From the NCBI RefSeq assembly GCF_900103645.1, contig NZ_FNHP01000007.1, positions 1 through 64,000 on the forward strand: a stretch of DNA of 64,000 bases. The letters are read 5' to 3'. This document shows positions 49,879 through 60,572 of the stretch, piece after piece. Under the pieces are notes generated by a model. The model saw nothing but the letters and a program-made list of their open reading frames with translations. It was not told where the DNA came from and did not search any database. Source of the DNA: Oryzisolibacter propanilivorax. GTDB lineage: Bacteria; Pseudomonadota; Gammaproteobacteria; Burkholderiales; Burkholderiaceae_C. Numbering within the stretch: the stretch's first letter is position 1; every line of letters starts with the position of its first letter. The position numbers and the translations under genes were made by a program.

Positions 49879-50349
49879 ATGAAGCGCTTCCACGTCCACC
49901 TGCACGTCGATGACCTGAACCGCAGCATCGACTTCTATTCCCAATTGTTCGCCGCGCAGCCCGCGCGCGTCGAAGGCGACTACGCGAAGTGGATGCTCGA
50001 ACACCCGCCGGTGAACTTCGCCATCTCCACGCGCGGCGCCAAGCCGGGCATCGACCACCTGGGCATCCAGACCGACGATGCCGAGGAGTTGGCGGCGCTG
50101 AAGGCTCGTGCCGAGGCAGCCGACATGGCATTGCTGGACGAGGGCTCCACCACCTGCTGCTACGCGCGCAGCGAGAAGCACTGGATCACCGATCCGCAGG
50201 GCGTGGCCTGGGAGCATTTCCACACGCTGGGCAACATCCCGGTCTTCAACGAAGCGGTGCCTGCAGCGGATTCCGCCTCTGCCTGCTGCACCCCGGCGCG
50301 CGGCAAGCCGGTGGGCGTCGCGGTAAAGCCGGCTTCCTCCTGCTGCTGA
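49879..50349 (+). CDS. arsI: ArsI/CadI-family dioxygenase (C-As lyase type)
   Basis: 156 residues of vicinal-oxygen-chelate fold. The vicinal cysteines C93-C94 (GSTTCCYARSEKHW) and probable iron ligands H60 (IDHLG) and E112 (WEHF) match ArsI, which cleaves the carbon-arsenic bond of trivalent organoarsenicals. The Cys-rich tail (ACCTPARG, SSCC) could bind arsenic. Twelve bases after arsR. Confidence 0.85.
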   Translation: MKRFHVHLHVDDLNRSIDFYSQLFAAQPARVEGDYAKWMLEHPPVNFAISTRGAKPGIDHLGIQTDDAEELAALKARAEAADMALLDEGSTTCCYARSEKHWITDPQGVAWEHFHTLGNIPVFNEAVPAADSASACCTPARGKPVGVAVKPASSCC

Positions 50350-50355
50350 TGTGAG

Positions 50356-50859
50356 ATGCCCATGTCCACAGAAAAAACCTACAACGCTCTGTTCATCTGC
50401 ACGGGTAATTCGGCCCGCTCCATCCTGGCCGAAGGCATCCTCAACGAACTGGGCCAGGGGCGATTCCGCGCCTACTCGGCGGGCAGCCACCCCAAGGGCG
50501 AGGTGCATCCGCTGGCGCTCGCCACGCTGGAGCGGCTGCACATGCCGACCGCTGGCTACCGTAGCAAGAACTGGGATGAATTCGCGGCGCCCGGTGCACC
50601 GGAACTGGATTTCATCTTCACGGTCTGCGACAACGCCGCCGGCGAGGTCTGCCCCGTGTGGCCGGGACGCCCGATGTCTGCGCATTGGGGGGTGTCCGAT
50701 CCCGCAGCCGTCGAAGGCACCGACGAACAGAAGCGCAAGGCGTTCACGGATGCGGCGCTGACGCTACGTCGGCGCATCGAGCTGTTCCTGTCGCTGCCAT
50801 TGCAGCGTCTGGATGCCATGTCGCTGCAGCACGAGCTGCGCAGCATCGGTACGAAGTGA
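50356..50859 (+). CDS. arsC: ArsC, low-molecular-weight-phosphatase-type arsenate reductase
   Basis: 167 residues. The phosphate-loop motif C-T-G-N-S-A-R (C15-R21 in LFICTGNSARS) defines the LMW-phosphatase family; catalytic Asp region DPAAVEGTDEQ. It reduces arsenate to arsenite. The ATG at 50356 or the one six bases later may be used. This is one of two unrelated arsenate reductases in the operon. Confidence 0.88.
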   Translation: MPMSTEKTYNALFICTGNSARSILAEGILNELGQGRFRAYSAGSHPKGEVHPLALATLERLHMPTAGYRSKNWDEFAAPGAPELDFIFTVCDNAAGEVCPVWPGRPMSAHWGVSDPAAVEGTDEQKRKAFTDAALTLRRRIELFLSLPLQRLDAMSLQHELRSIGTK

Positions 50860-50869
50860 GGCCTGCGCG

Positions 50870-51955
50870 ATGAGTGTTGGAACCCAAGCGGCCGGCCACA
50901 CGCCGGCCACCTCCACCATGAGCGTCTTCGAGCGTTACCTGAGTGTCTGGGTGCTGCTGTGCATCGTCGCCGGTATCGCGCTGGGCCAGCTCGCGCCGGG
51001 CGTGTTCCAGGCCATCGGCCGCATGGAGGTCGCCCAGGTCAACTTGCCCGTGGGTCTGCTGATTTGGGTGATGATCATCCCCATGCTGCTCAAGGTGGAC
51101 TTCGGCGCGCTCGGCCAGGTCAAGCAGCATTGGCGCGGTATCGGTGTGACGCTGTTCATCAACTGGGCCGTCAAGCCGTTCTCGATGGCGCTGCTGGCGT
51201 GGATATTCATCCGCCAAGTCTTCGCGCAGTGGTTGCCCGCCGACCAACTCGACAGCTACGTCGCCGGCCTGATTCTGCTGGCCGCCGCCCCCTGCACGGC
51301 CATGGTGTTCGTCTGGAGCCGGCTGACCGGCGGCGATCCGGTGTTCACGCTGTCGCAGGTGGCGCTGAACGACACCATCATGGTCTTCGCTTTCGCGCCC
51401 ATCGTCGGCCTGCTGCTGGGCCTGTCGTCCATCACCGTGCCATGGGACACGCTACTGGTGTCGGTGGCCCTGTACATCGTCATTCCGGTGATCCTCGCGC
51501 AGCTCTGGCGACGCGCGTTGCTGCGCCGAGGCCAAGCCGCCTTCGATGCAACGCTGGAGCACATCGGGCCGCTGTCGATCGCGGCGCTGCTGCTGACGCT
51601 AGTGCTGCTGTTCGCCTTCCAGGGCGAGGCCATCATCCGCCAGCCGTTGGTGATCGCCATGCTGGCGGTGCCGATCCTGATCCAGGTGTTCTTCAATTCC
51701 GGCCTGGCCTACTGGCTCAACCGCAAGGCGGGCGAGCAGCACAGCATCGCCTGTCCTTCGGCGCTGATCGGCGCCAGCAACTTCTTCGAGCTGGCCGTGG
51801 CCGCCGCCATCAGCCTGTTCGGTTTTCAGTCCGGAGCGGCGTTGGCCACGGTGGTCGGCGTGCTGATCGAGGTGCCGGTGATGCTGCTGGTGGTTCGGAT
51901 CGTCAACCAAAGCAAGGGCTGGTACGAGTGTGGCCAGAACCCAGCCCGCAGATAA
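50870..51955 (+). CDS. arsB: ACR3-family arsenite exporter
   Basis: 361 residues from the ATG at 50870, ten bases after arsC. Ten membrane segments; the conserved Cys lies in AAAPCTAMVFVWSR, the arsenite-translocation motif of ACR3. It extrudes As(III) made by the two reductases. Often named acr3 or arsB in ars operons. Confidence 0.92.
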   Translation: MSVGTQAAGHTPATSTMSVFERYLSVWVLLCIVAGIALGQLAPGVFQAIGRMEVAQVNLPVGLLIWVMIIPMLLKVDFGALGQVKQHWRGIGVTLFINWAVKPFSMALLAWIFIRQVFAQWLPADQLDSYVAGLILLAAAPCTAMVFVWSRLTGGDPVFTLSQVALNDTIMVFAFAPIVGLLLGLSSITVPWDTLLVSVALYIVIPVILAQLWRRALLRRGQAAFDATLEHIGPLSIAALLLTLVLLFAFQGEAIIRQPLVIAMLAVPILIQVFFNSGLAYWLNRKAGEQHSIACPSALIGASNFFELAVAAAISLFGFQSGAALATVVGVLIEVPVMLLVVRIVNQSKGWYECGQNPARR

Positions 51956-51969
51956 CCAGGACATTTCCC

Positions 51970-52392
51970 ATGAGCGATATCACGATCTATCACAACCCGG
52001 CCTGCGGCACCTCGCGCAACGTGCTGGCCCTGATCCGCAACAGTGGTGAGGATCCCACGGTCATCGAGTACCTGAAGACCCCGCCCGACCGTGCCACGCT
52101 CACAGCGCTGATCGCCGCCATGGGCGAGCCGGCGCGGGCCGTGCTGCGCGAGAAGGGCACGCCCTACGCGGAGCTGGGCCTGGATGACCCCAAGTGGAGC
52201 GATGACCAGTTGATCGACTTCATGCTTCAACACCCCATCCTCATCAACCGGCCCATCGTGGTCACGCCGCTGGGCACACGCCTGTGCCGCCCGTCGGAGG
52301 CCGTGCTGGACATCCTGCCGCAACCGCAGCGCGGCGCCTTCAGCAAGGAAGACGGCGAAGCCGTGGTGGACGCGCAGGGCCACAGGGTCTAA
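51970..52392 (+). CDS. arsC: ArsC, glutaredoxin-dependent arsenate reductase
   Basis: 140 residues from the ATG at 51970. Catalytic C12 in YHNPACGTSRN, and the Arg triad region LINRPIV, as in plasmid R773 ArsC. It is a thioredoxin-fold enzyme using glutathione/glutaredoxin. The operon therefore carries both thiol systems for arsenate reduction. Last gene of ars. Confidence 0.92.
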   Translation: MSDITIYHNPACGTSRNVLALIRNSGEDPTVIEYLKTPPDRATLTALIAAMGEPARAVLREKGTPYAELGLDDPKWSDDQLIDFMLQHPILINRPIVVTPLGTRLCRPSEAVLDILPQPQRGAFSKEDGEAVVDAQGHRV

Positions 52393-52433
52393 TACCTTCC
52401 GCGCAGCAGTCGAGGCCGTCTGCAATCCCCATT

Positions 52434-53706
<1,273 letters not shown>

Positions 53707-54384
53707 TTAAATTAACAGTGGAAGATCTTGCTCTACGAGACTTATCAATTTTGGGGCGATCTGGCCACTGATCTTGACGCTACCATTTGCGGCAAACGCA
53801 ATTTGCCCTCGCAGCCCACTCAATACGAGTTCAAAAACAGCAAGATCAACCTTGTACTTTAGACCAGAGAGAACATCCATTTTCTCAACCACCATCCCCT
53901 CTTTGGACACGAACTCCATTCGAGCTACAAGGTCATCAGCAAGAACTGCACCGACGACTTTCAGGCCTATAAGCCTAGAAGAATCGACAGAATTGAAAAC
54001 GGAAGAGGGGCGCTCTTTGTCGAATGTCACCGGTTTCGCAGTGAACCCAATACCGACCAATGTTTCGAGCGCATTGAGGAGATCGCGTATATTTCTCCCT
54101 GCATTTTCAATCCTCAGGAAAATTAGATTGCCTAACTCTACAACCGCAAAATCGATAAAACTTACACTGTCTATCTGCTCGTAGGTCGGCGCCCCTTCGG
54201 AATTCAGTTTGGTTACGACGACTCGTGATCGCCAAAGATACCGATAGAAGGCACCGCCACTCGGTGCTCGCGCAAACCCATAAGTGGATCCAGGCTCGAA
54301 AGGACAATTGGCAACAATCGCTGCAAAATCCCGAGAGCGGGCTGGCAATTGAATACGAAACCACCGATACCTGATCTGCATCAT
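53707..54384 (-). CDS. Unknown protein, third gene of an AT-richer orphan operon
   Basis: 225 residues; the ATG shares one base with the stop of the preceding gene (TAATG). No signal peptide or membrane segment. No family is recognised; the middle (EYEQ-like ID-SFIDFAVVELGNLIF and LLNALETLVG) looks like a mixed alpha/beta domain. Base composition is AT-richer than the ICE backbone, pointing to separate acquisition. It is clearly co-transcribed with the two genes upstream. Confidence 0.75.
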   Translation of the reverse strand: MMQIRYRWFRIQLPARSRDFAAIVANCPFEPGSTYGFARAPSGGAFYRYLWRSRVVVTKLNSEGAPTYEQIDSVSFIDFAVVELGNLIFLRIENAGRNIRDLLNALETLVGIGFTAKPVTFDKERPSSVFNSVDSSRLIGLKVVGAVLADDLVARMEFVSKEGMVVEKMDVLSGLKYKVDLAVFELVLSGLRGQIAFAANGSVKISGQIAPKLISLVEQDLPLLI

Positions 54385-55493
54385 TAGCTCCCGGTGTCAG
54401 CGCCCAGGAATTCAACCCGGAACGCCGCAACAAGGTCACGAGCTTTCGACTCGATGACACGCGAGAAGGCATCAATTTCATGCCTGTATGGCTGTCGTCG
54501 TCGGGTCGATATTTTCCCTTCTTCGACGGGAAATATACCACTCAAAATGAATGAGAAGCCCGTGCAATCCTTGAAGTCGGAGAAACCTGCCTCAATGTCG
54601 TAGACATTACCTGCACCCATGGTCTCGGTTGCGGTCCACCCCATCTTGATGATGTAGTAATTATCTACATCAAGGAGATCATTCAATATTTCCGAGCGAC
54701 TTACGCCGTTGCCACGAAGAAAAACTCGCTCCACATGGGTCTCAGAACCCTCGACATCCTCATCCTCTCCGCTCTCGTCATCCTGCTCTGGCTTCGCCTT
54801 GAACACGTACACGTCAGTCACGTCACGCCGGACAAAGCCAGGCAATGAACTCGCCAACTCGTGAAAAAACTTGGATCGAAGCTTTGCCGATGGGATGTCA
54901 AACAACGCAACAACAACTTTAGTCAATGGCTCAGATGTCGATTTCTCAACCTTTGCCAACAACGTTTCTCTGACTCCGTTAAGGTAGTCGTTCTGCGTAT
55001 TTCGCACAACATACCCTGTCGGGGATTTGACGAACTCAATGGTTCCGTCGCGAACTTGAACTTGCGAAAATTCGCTGCGCTTGTAATCGATCTGGGAATA
55101 TTGAACTCGAATGCCGAGATTATCACCCTCTCGCGTCACTTGCACTGTGTCGCCGCTCGCCTCCATTTCTTTCTTCAACTGCTCAACGACGCCTTGCAGT
55201 TCATCGGTATCACTGACCCCTGATACATCCATTGACGTCGTGCGCTCACGTCTCGCGACGACCCCGAGTCTAGCCGCAATCTCCTTGTGGTCATAATAGT
55301 CGTGCGTCAACGTGGAGAAGTATTTGGCAAGGTCTTCTCGCGGTGTCTTCTTGCTGACCACGATATTGCGGCGTTGAAAAAGCCGAATGACAGTCGGTGT
55401 ATCAACTTTATGTTGATTCAGCGCATCGAAGACATTTTTATCACTCGCATAGTAAAGCGATGGGCCATAAGCTCTCTTTTTTATTCCCGCCAT
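54384..55493 (-). CDS. Unknown protein, second gene of the orphan operon
   Basis: 369 residues. The N-terminal 80 residues (YYASDKNVFDALNQHKVDT, KKTPREDLAKYFSTLTHDYY) look like a small helical, possibly nucleic-acid-binding domain. A long middle beta-rich part and an acidic loop (QDDESGEDEDVEGSE, about 237-251) follow. No catalytic motif or named family is recognised. It overlaps the first gene by 13 bases. Confidence 0.78.
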   Translation of the reverse strand: MAGIKKRAYGPSLYYASDKNVFDALNQHKVDTPTVIRLFQRRNIVVSKKTPREDLAKYFSTLTHDYYDHKEIAARLGVVARRERTTSMDVSGVSDTDELQGVVEQLKKEMEASGDTVQVTREGDNLGIRVQYSQIDYKRSEFSQVQVRDGTIEFVKSPTGYVVRNTQNDYLNGVRETLLAKVEKSTSEPLTKVVVALFDIPSAKLRSKFFHELASSLPGFVRRDVTDVYVFKAKPEQDDESGEDEDVEGSETHVERVFLRGNGVSRSEILNDLLDVDNYYIIKMGWTATETMGAGNVYDIEAGFSDFKDCTGFSFILSGIFPVEEGKISTRRRQPYRHEIDAFSRVIESKARDLVAAFRVEFLGADTGS

Positions 55494-56473
55494 CCCATAT
55501 CTCCCGGATTGTACGTACTGGTAACGCTGGTGATTCTTTCAATCTGGATCTTCGCTAGAATTTCCTCGCGTGCAGGATCGAACCCCCAAGCCTTTACGTA
55601 TTTTTTTTGCGCAGTGAGAAAGATAGATTTGAGATCATTGGGTGCGTCCGGGTCAGTGACACGCAGCAAAATTCGCTCACCGGACTCCAGCATCTGAAAC
55701 CTCGACAAGCTGTCGAGAAAATACTCAAACTCTTCTGGACTGGATGCAGGCGCGTTGTAGTAGATGACGTAGCCCGCACTCTGATTATCCGTCGCAGTAT
55801 GCTTGATGATGATGTACGGCGCAGTCAAGGTCTCTACAGTCGCCGGCTGCGCCCAAACATCCCCCTGTCGCCGAGACATCACCAAATCAGGGTAATAAAA
55901 CGTGTACGTTTGCGGTAGTTCACCTTCGCCTTTCAGGCGGAGAACGTCGTTCGCTATGCTGTACAGCCGTTGAATATCTTTTGGTCCAAGGTAATGAAGC
56001 TGAGTTCCAGGTGCCACAGGAAGTGCTTGTAAATCGACTTTATCGATGGCTTCATAAAATGGCTTGTCGTAGCCATTGTCATGATTGTGAACGAATAGCA
56101 GTCCACGAACCTCATATGCCTCTGATTCGTCAACGGAATATTTTGATCGCCAAGAATCTGAGCCTCGCGCACAGTCAATCGTCATGCACAATGATTTAAA
56201 AGCGCTGCGCAATCTAGTAGAATTAATTGAGTCAGCGGCGTAGCTCTTTAAATCGGTGTGAAGATAAACTGTTTTTCCCAAATATGGGTCTTGATACAGA
56301 AAAACCACATCACCTGGGTGGGTCACCTTTGGCTTTCCACCTTCGCCAAGATGCTTCTCATTTGAGCACTCGAAGTTGTCATCCATCTTGGGATGAATTC
56401 CCCACAAGAAATGCTTCAAAATATCCTTTGAAAGCCTTGGTGCGATTTCACCAATGTTTATTGTCTCCGCCAC
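55481..56473 (-). CDS. Unknown protein, first gene of the orphan operon (possible PD-(D/E)XK nuclease)
   Basis: 330 residues from a GTG at 56473 with a strong AGGAGG site. Around residues 55-80 it reads GDVVFLYQDPYLGKTVYLHT followed by DLKSY. A hydrophobic strand ending in D-L-K resembles the catalytic core of PD-(D/E)XK nucleases, but the first acidic residue is not certain. No signal or membrane segment. Together the three genes fit the size and organisation of a small defence system. Confidence 0.75.
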   Translation of the reverse strand: MAETINIGEIAPRLSKDILKHFLWGIHPKMDDNFECSNEKHLGEGGKPKVTHPGDVVFLYQDPYLGKTVYLHTDLKSYAADSINSTRLRSAFKSLCMTIDCARGSDSWRSKYSVDESEAYEVRGLLFVHNHDNGYDKPFYEAIDKVDLQALPVAPGTQLHYLGPKDIQRLYSIANDVLRLKGEGELPQTYTFYYPDLVMSRRQGDVWAQPATVETLTAPYIIIKHTATDNQSAGYVIYYNAPASSPEEFEYFLDSLSRFQMLESGERILLRVTDPDAPNDLKSIFLTAQKKYVKAWGFDPAREEILAKIQIERITSVTSTYNPGDMGWRE

Positions 56474-56782
56474 AACTCCTCCTTCTTGTTGGCTGCTACG
56501 GAGGCCGGGGCATCATCTATGCCCTGCCACCAATAGGCAGGGAAATTAGAGCATATTCCAGATGTGCGATTGCACCACGGAGCTCCATTCTTTAGGGTAG
56601 GAGGTGTCCGAAGGCCCCGCGCTACACTGTGATGCCACCAACGCCGCCGCCAGAGCCACAGCCAAGGCGGCAGCGTTCTGATTCAGCTGTTGGCCTTGAA
56701 CACCGGGCGCGGCCACCGCCGCGCCCAGATTTGCGTTTCACCGCGCCCAGGGCGGAACGGCCTGGGCGCGGTGCTGATCGCG
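56474..56782. other. Gap with an 11-bp terminator-like stem
   Basis: 309 bases without a credible gene. It holds the promoter of the orphan operon (minus strand) and the hairpin CCGCGCCCAGG / CCTGGGCGCGG with a nine-base loop at 56741-56771, which closes the ParB-linked operon on the minus strand. The hairpin has no U-tract. Confidence 0.5.
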
Positions 56783-56989
56783 TTATTCCTTCGTCTCGAT
56801 GAGCCACCACACGGGACGCGGCAAGGCACGGCCCGTGATGGGGTGAATGTCGGTCAGGTCGGCGCGGGCTGACCAGCCCGAGGGCGAGCGGTAGCCGCGC
56901 ACGTCGCCATCGCCGTGCCAGCGGCGGGCGCATACCGTGCCGGGGGCGTAGATCGCCGCCATGTGTGGGCGGTTGGTGGTGTGGGTCAT
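56783..56989 (-). CDS. Small conserved ICE protein downstream of the ParB-like gene
   Basis: 68 residues from the ATG at 56989, with AAGGAGAA upstream. Sequence YAPGTVCARRWHGDGDVRG and HPITGRALPRPVWW has no recognised family but good codon use. It starts 63 bases downstream of the ParB-like stop on the same strand. Confidence 0.65.
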   Translation of the reverse strand: MTHTTNRPHMAAIYAPGTVCARRWHGDGDVRGYRSPSGWSARADLTDIHPITGRALPRPVWWLIETKE

Positions 56990-57051
56990 GGTGCGTTCTC
57001 CTTCAAGCGAAGCGCCCCGGTCGAGGCCGGGACGCTTGCTGTCGGCGTGGG

Positions 57052-59106
57052 TCAAGCAGCCAGCGCCACGGCGGGTTCATCCGCCATTGCCTCGGCATCC
57101 TCCGGGGCGTCGCTCTGCTCCTGCGTGGCTTCCTGCGTGCCTTCGGCCGCGAAGATGGCGGGCATCCAGCCGGTGCCGTTCGCCAGCCACTCGGCTTCGC
57201 TGGCAATGTCGGCCTTCTTCATCTTTGTCAGCCGGTTGACGGAATCCGGCGCGAACTCGCCCACGGCTTGCAGAATCACGGCCTTCGATACATGCCGGAA
57301 ATACCCCTCACTGGTGGGCTTCCACCATGCGGCCATGTCCAGCCCCACGGCCTGCACCAGTTCCGCGCCGGGTTGGTGCGGCGTGGCGCGGGGCATCACC
57401 ACGTCCACCGTGGAGGCCACGCACACGGCCAGAAGCTTGACGAGTTCGTCTTGCGACTTCGCAAGCAGCGCGGCGAACAGTTCGGTGCTGTCCTGCGGCA
57501 AGGCTTCGCCTGCCACCTGTTGCAGTTCGCGCAGCGCCACGGCAGCATACGATTCAGGCCAGTCCGGGGCCATGCCTTCCAGCCGGTCTTGCACTTTCAG
57601 GCTCACGCCCAGCGGCAACGCATCATGACGGGGGCCGTAGTGGCTGCCGCGCAAAACGGTCTGCACCATGCCATGCACCAGCGCGGCCAGCGCCACTTGC
57701 GGATGCCGTGCCACTTCGATTTGCAGCGCGGCGGTGCGGTGAGCGCTCAACCGCTGCGCCAGCTTGTCGGACATGGCGGCGGTCTTGGGCTGCTCGTCGT
57801 CCTCGCCTTCGTCGTTACTCCCGGCATCCTCGCCGCTGAAACCTTGGCGCAAGCGTTCCAGCGTGCGCAGCGCCTTCGCTTCGGCTTCGCGCATCAGCCC
57901 GCGATGAATCACGGCCTGCCCGTTGCCGTCGATGGTGACGATGGCACCGGCTGCGGCCTTCACGGTCGGGCTGTAGTCCTGCAAACCATCTTCCAACGCC
58001 TGCAACTGCTCGCCCACGGCTTCGCCTTCCTCTTGCAGCGCGTCGGCCTTGTCTTCGTCCTCGGCTTCCAGCGCATCATCGAGGGTTTCGCCAATGGCTT
58101 GCACTTTGGCTTGCAGCTTTTCGATGCGCTGCGCTTCGCGCTTGGTCGGTTCGCGCCGCTCCCTCGGCGCACGCTGGAAGGCGTGCAGATCGGCATGGGT
58201 CACGCCCGGCGTGGCATCCACCCATGCCCAGCCTTCGGCCTTCACCTCGGCGGCGATGCCTGTCAGCCGGTCTTGCGCCAGCCTGTCCAGCAATGCGGCA
58301 TCGGTCAGATACACGCCCGCGTCACCTTCCGCGAACAGGTCACGGCGCACGCCACCGCCTGCGGCTTCGTAGGCGCCCAGCCCGACGAAGCGCACCAGCG
58401 GATGCCGGTAGGCGTCGATTTCGCGCTCGGTGAGACGGTCGCGCAGCGCGGACGGCTGGCGCTGCCATTGCGGCGCATCGTAGAAGGCGGCTTCCTGCGC
58501 AGCGTGGTCATCGGTGATGGAAAGCGCCATCAACTGATCGAGCGTGACGGCATCGGCCCGGTAGTCGGCCATGAGGCGCGGCGAGACATTCGCCAGCTTC
58601 AAGCGGCGCTGCACCACCAGCGGCGTGACGCTGAAATCCGCCGCAATGTCCTCGATGGGTCGGCCTTCGGCCACCAGCGCGGCGAAGGCTTCAAACTGGT
58701 CTGCCGGGTGCATGGCTTCGCGCTGCACGTTCTCGGTGAGGCTGGCCGTGCGGGCCGTGCCATCGGCTACCTGCAAGCAAGGCACCTCCCAATCCTTGGC
58801 GATGCGGTGCTTTTTCGCCAGCAGCTTCAACGCGACCAGCCTGCGGCCACCGGCGACGACTTCGTAATGCTCGCCATCGGCGGATGCAATCACGATCAGG
58901 TTTTGCAGCAGGCCCACGCGCTGGATGCTTGCGGCCAGTTCGGGGATGGACATGCGCGGGGTCTTGCGCACGTTGCGGCCCGTAGGGCGCAACACCAGCC
59001 GCGACAACGGCACAAGAATCAGGTTCTTGGTCGGGTCGGCGGCTTCCAGCGGGACAACGGCGGCGGTGTTGACGGTGCGGGCTTCGGTGGTGGTAATGGC
59101 GTTCAT
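57052..59106 (-). CDS. Large ParB/KorB-like protein
   Basis: 684 residues from the ATG at 59106, with GGAGAACC upstream. Residues 30-130 form the ParB N-terminal nuclease-like domain (LRPTGRNVRKTPRMSIPELA, VVAGGRRLVALKLL, TENVQREAMHP), and a helix-turn-helix follows (IEDIAADFSVTPLVVQRRLK). The long acidic coiled-coil C-terminus (about 330-430) is typical of the ICE/plasmid versions. It probably acts in stabilisation or regulation rather than with the short ParA. No parS was identified. Confidence 0.88.
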   Translation of the reverse strand: MNAITTTEARTVNTAAVVPLEAADPTKNLILVPLSRLVLRPTGRNVRKTPRMSIPELAASIQRVGLLQNLIVIASADGEHYEVVAGGRRLVALKLLAKKHRIAKDWEVPCLQVADGTARTASLTENVQREAMHPADQFEAFAALVAEGRPIEDIAADFSVTPLVVQRRLKLANVSPRLMADYRADAVTLDQLMALSITDDHAAQEAAFYDAPQWQRQPSALRDRLTEREIDAYRHPLVRFVGLGAYEAAGGGVRRDLFAEGDAGVYLTDAALLDRLAQDRLTGIAAEVKAEGWAWVDATPGVTHADLHAFQRAPRERREPTKREAQRIEKLQAKVQAIGETLDDALEAEDEDKADALQEEGEAVGEQLQALEDGLQDYSPTVKAAAGAIVTIDGNGQAVIHRGLMREAEAKALRTLERLRQGFSGEDAGSNDEGEDDEQPKTAAMSDKLAQRLSAHRTAALQIEVARHPQVALAALVHGMVQTVLRGSHYGPRHDALPLGVSLKVQDRLEGMAPDWPESYAAVALRELQQVAGEALPQDSTELFAALLAKSQDELVKLLAVCVASTVDVVMPRATPHQPGAELVQAVGLDMAAWWKPTSEGYFRHVSKAVILQAVGEFAPDSVNRLTKMKKADIASEAEWLANGTGWMPAIFAAEGTQEATQEQSDAPEDAEAMADEPAVALAA

Positions 59107-59170
59107 GGTGGTTCTCCAATCGAATGGAACAAGGAATGGAGGGGAGACCGCCCCTCCTGCGGGGGACGGG

Positions 59171-59998
59171 TCAGGCTTTGAGCTGGCGTAGGCCATCGGC
59201 CAGCAGCCACAGGGCGCGATTGAGGCGAATGTCCGAATCAATGCCCTGCACCGGGCGGGTCTGCTGGCGACGTCCGTTGGCGCTGCGGCCATGCAATCCG
59301 CCTTTGGTCAGGTTTTCTTGGGTGCGGTTGAACACGCTCCACAAGTCTGGGCGGCGGTCGTCGAACCGGCGCGGCATCAGGATTTGCGATTCGGTGATGG
59401 GAGCGGGCTTGTTGTCGGTGGGGACGTACTTGAGGGCCAGCGCGGCGCGGGCGAAGACTTCGGCCTCGCCATCGTCCAAGGTGATGCCGCGCATCAGGTC
59501 GCGGGATTCCTTCACGCGGTCGAAACCGCGCAGCACCTCGAACGCGCCTTCGATGACTTGCCCGGCCACGTCGCCCTTATGGGGTACGCGCACGTCCGCC
59601 GCGGTGTCACCGCAGACAAGGCCATTGCTGCACACGAAGCGGAACATTCCGGCCAGCATCTGGTAGCTGCTCGTGCCGTCATGGGAATTCAGCAGCACGA
59701 TTTCATTGGCTTCCGCGCCGTTGATCTGGCTGGCATGGCGCAGGCGCAGCATATGTTTCGTGTGCTCGCGCTTGCCTTCATCGCGCACGCGGGTTTGCGT
59801 CACCATGAAAGGCTGAAACCCTTCCTTGCGAAGTTCGGTCAGAACCGCCGCCGTGGGGATATAGGCGTATCGCTGCGAACGGCTCTCATGCGGGGCGTCC
59901 GCGAAGATGGACGGGGCCACCCGGTGAATCTGGTCATCGGACAGCGGGGTGTCGCTGCGCAGCGCGGGGGAATGGGAAGCGAAACGGGTTGCAAGCAT
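59171..59998 (-). CDS. DUF932-domain protein
   Basis: 275 residues from the ATG at 59998, with CAGGAGAA upstream. Segments RYAYIPTAAVLTELRKEGF, HTKHMLRLRH and FRFVCSNGLVCGD are characteristic of DUF932, phage/plasmid/ICE proteins related to the LGT_TIGR03299 group. The function is unknown. It precedes the ParB-like gene on the same strand. Confidence 0.88.
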   Translation of the reverse strand: MLATRFASHSPALRSDTPLSDDQIHRVAPSIFADAPHESRSQRYAYIPTAAVLTELRKEGFQPFMVTQTRVRDEGKREHTKHMLRLRHASQINGAEANEIVLLNSHDGTSSYQMLAGMFRFVCSNGLVCGDTAADVRVPHKGDVAGQVIEGAFEVLRGFDRVKESRDLMRGITLDDGEAEVFARAALALKYVPTDNKPAPITESQILMPRRFDDRRPDLWSVFNRTQENLTKGGLHGRSANGRRQQTRPVQGIDSDIRLNRALWLLADGLRQLKA

Positions 59999-60333
59999 GT
60001 CGTTCTCCTGACTTGGCTGTTGAAGAAAGCGCACACCGGATTCCAAGATTCGGAGCCCAGCCTTTCGGCTGTTCGGTGCGGTCGGCACGAGGAACCCGGT
60101 TGGCCCTGTTGCCACCGTCTTTCCTGAGTTCATCGCCCGCGACGGTCAGGAGCGCGCGGACGGGGGCCGTCAAGGAGGAAAGCGCAGGGTGGGTGCGGCC
60201 CGCAGGCGCAGCCGAGGACACGGCCCTGCGCGCCTTGATGGCATACGGGAGCGGGCTACAGTCGCGGACAAGGTGATGAAGTCAGGGGAGACGGCTGGAC
60301 AAGGCAACGGGCACCTTCCACGCCGACCGCACG
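59999..60333. other. Gap upstream of DUF932
   Basis: 335 bases; contains the DUF932 leader. No gene is seen. The 60334-60703 stretch that follows is made of two copies of the modular repeat. Confidence 0.45.
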
Positions 60334-60493
60334 GCAAGCGCAAGCGCGCAGGCCCGGATCTGGCAAGCCGGGCCGGAGGCATCAGCCGAGCGGAGCGAGG
60401 GAACGATGGAAGCCCGACAGGGGCGAAACCCCGCAGGGGGTTCGATGCGCAGCACGACAGCGCGACCGGCCATCTCCCAGGTGGCCGGGGACG
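60334..60493. repeat. Modular repeat, copy 3 (variant hairpins)
   Basis: The anchor GGCAAGCGCAAGCGCGCAG is followed by hairpin GGCCCGG...CCGGGCC (60352-60375), then GGAAGCCC, the hairpin GAA-A-CCCC-GCA-GGGG-G-TTC (60425-60443) and CCGGCCA...TGGCCGG (60466-60488). All three stems differ in sequence from the other copies but pair. Confidence 0.65.
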
Positions 60494-60572
60494 CCCAGAC
60501 TTCAAAACCGAAGGAACAATAGGGTCAGGACGAGCACACGCAAGGCATCGTGGATCTGCTGCGGATGCTGTC

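Noticed and set aside
56965-59181. Plus-strand frame of about 738 codons antisense to the ParB-like gene
   Set aside because: Shadow frame of a GC-rich gene; His/Gln/Arg-rich and unlike any protein family, while the minus strand has clear ParB motifs.
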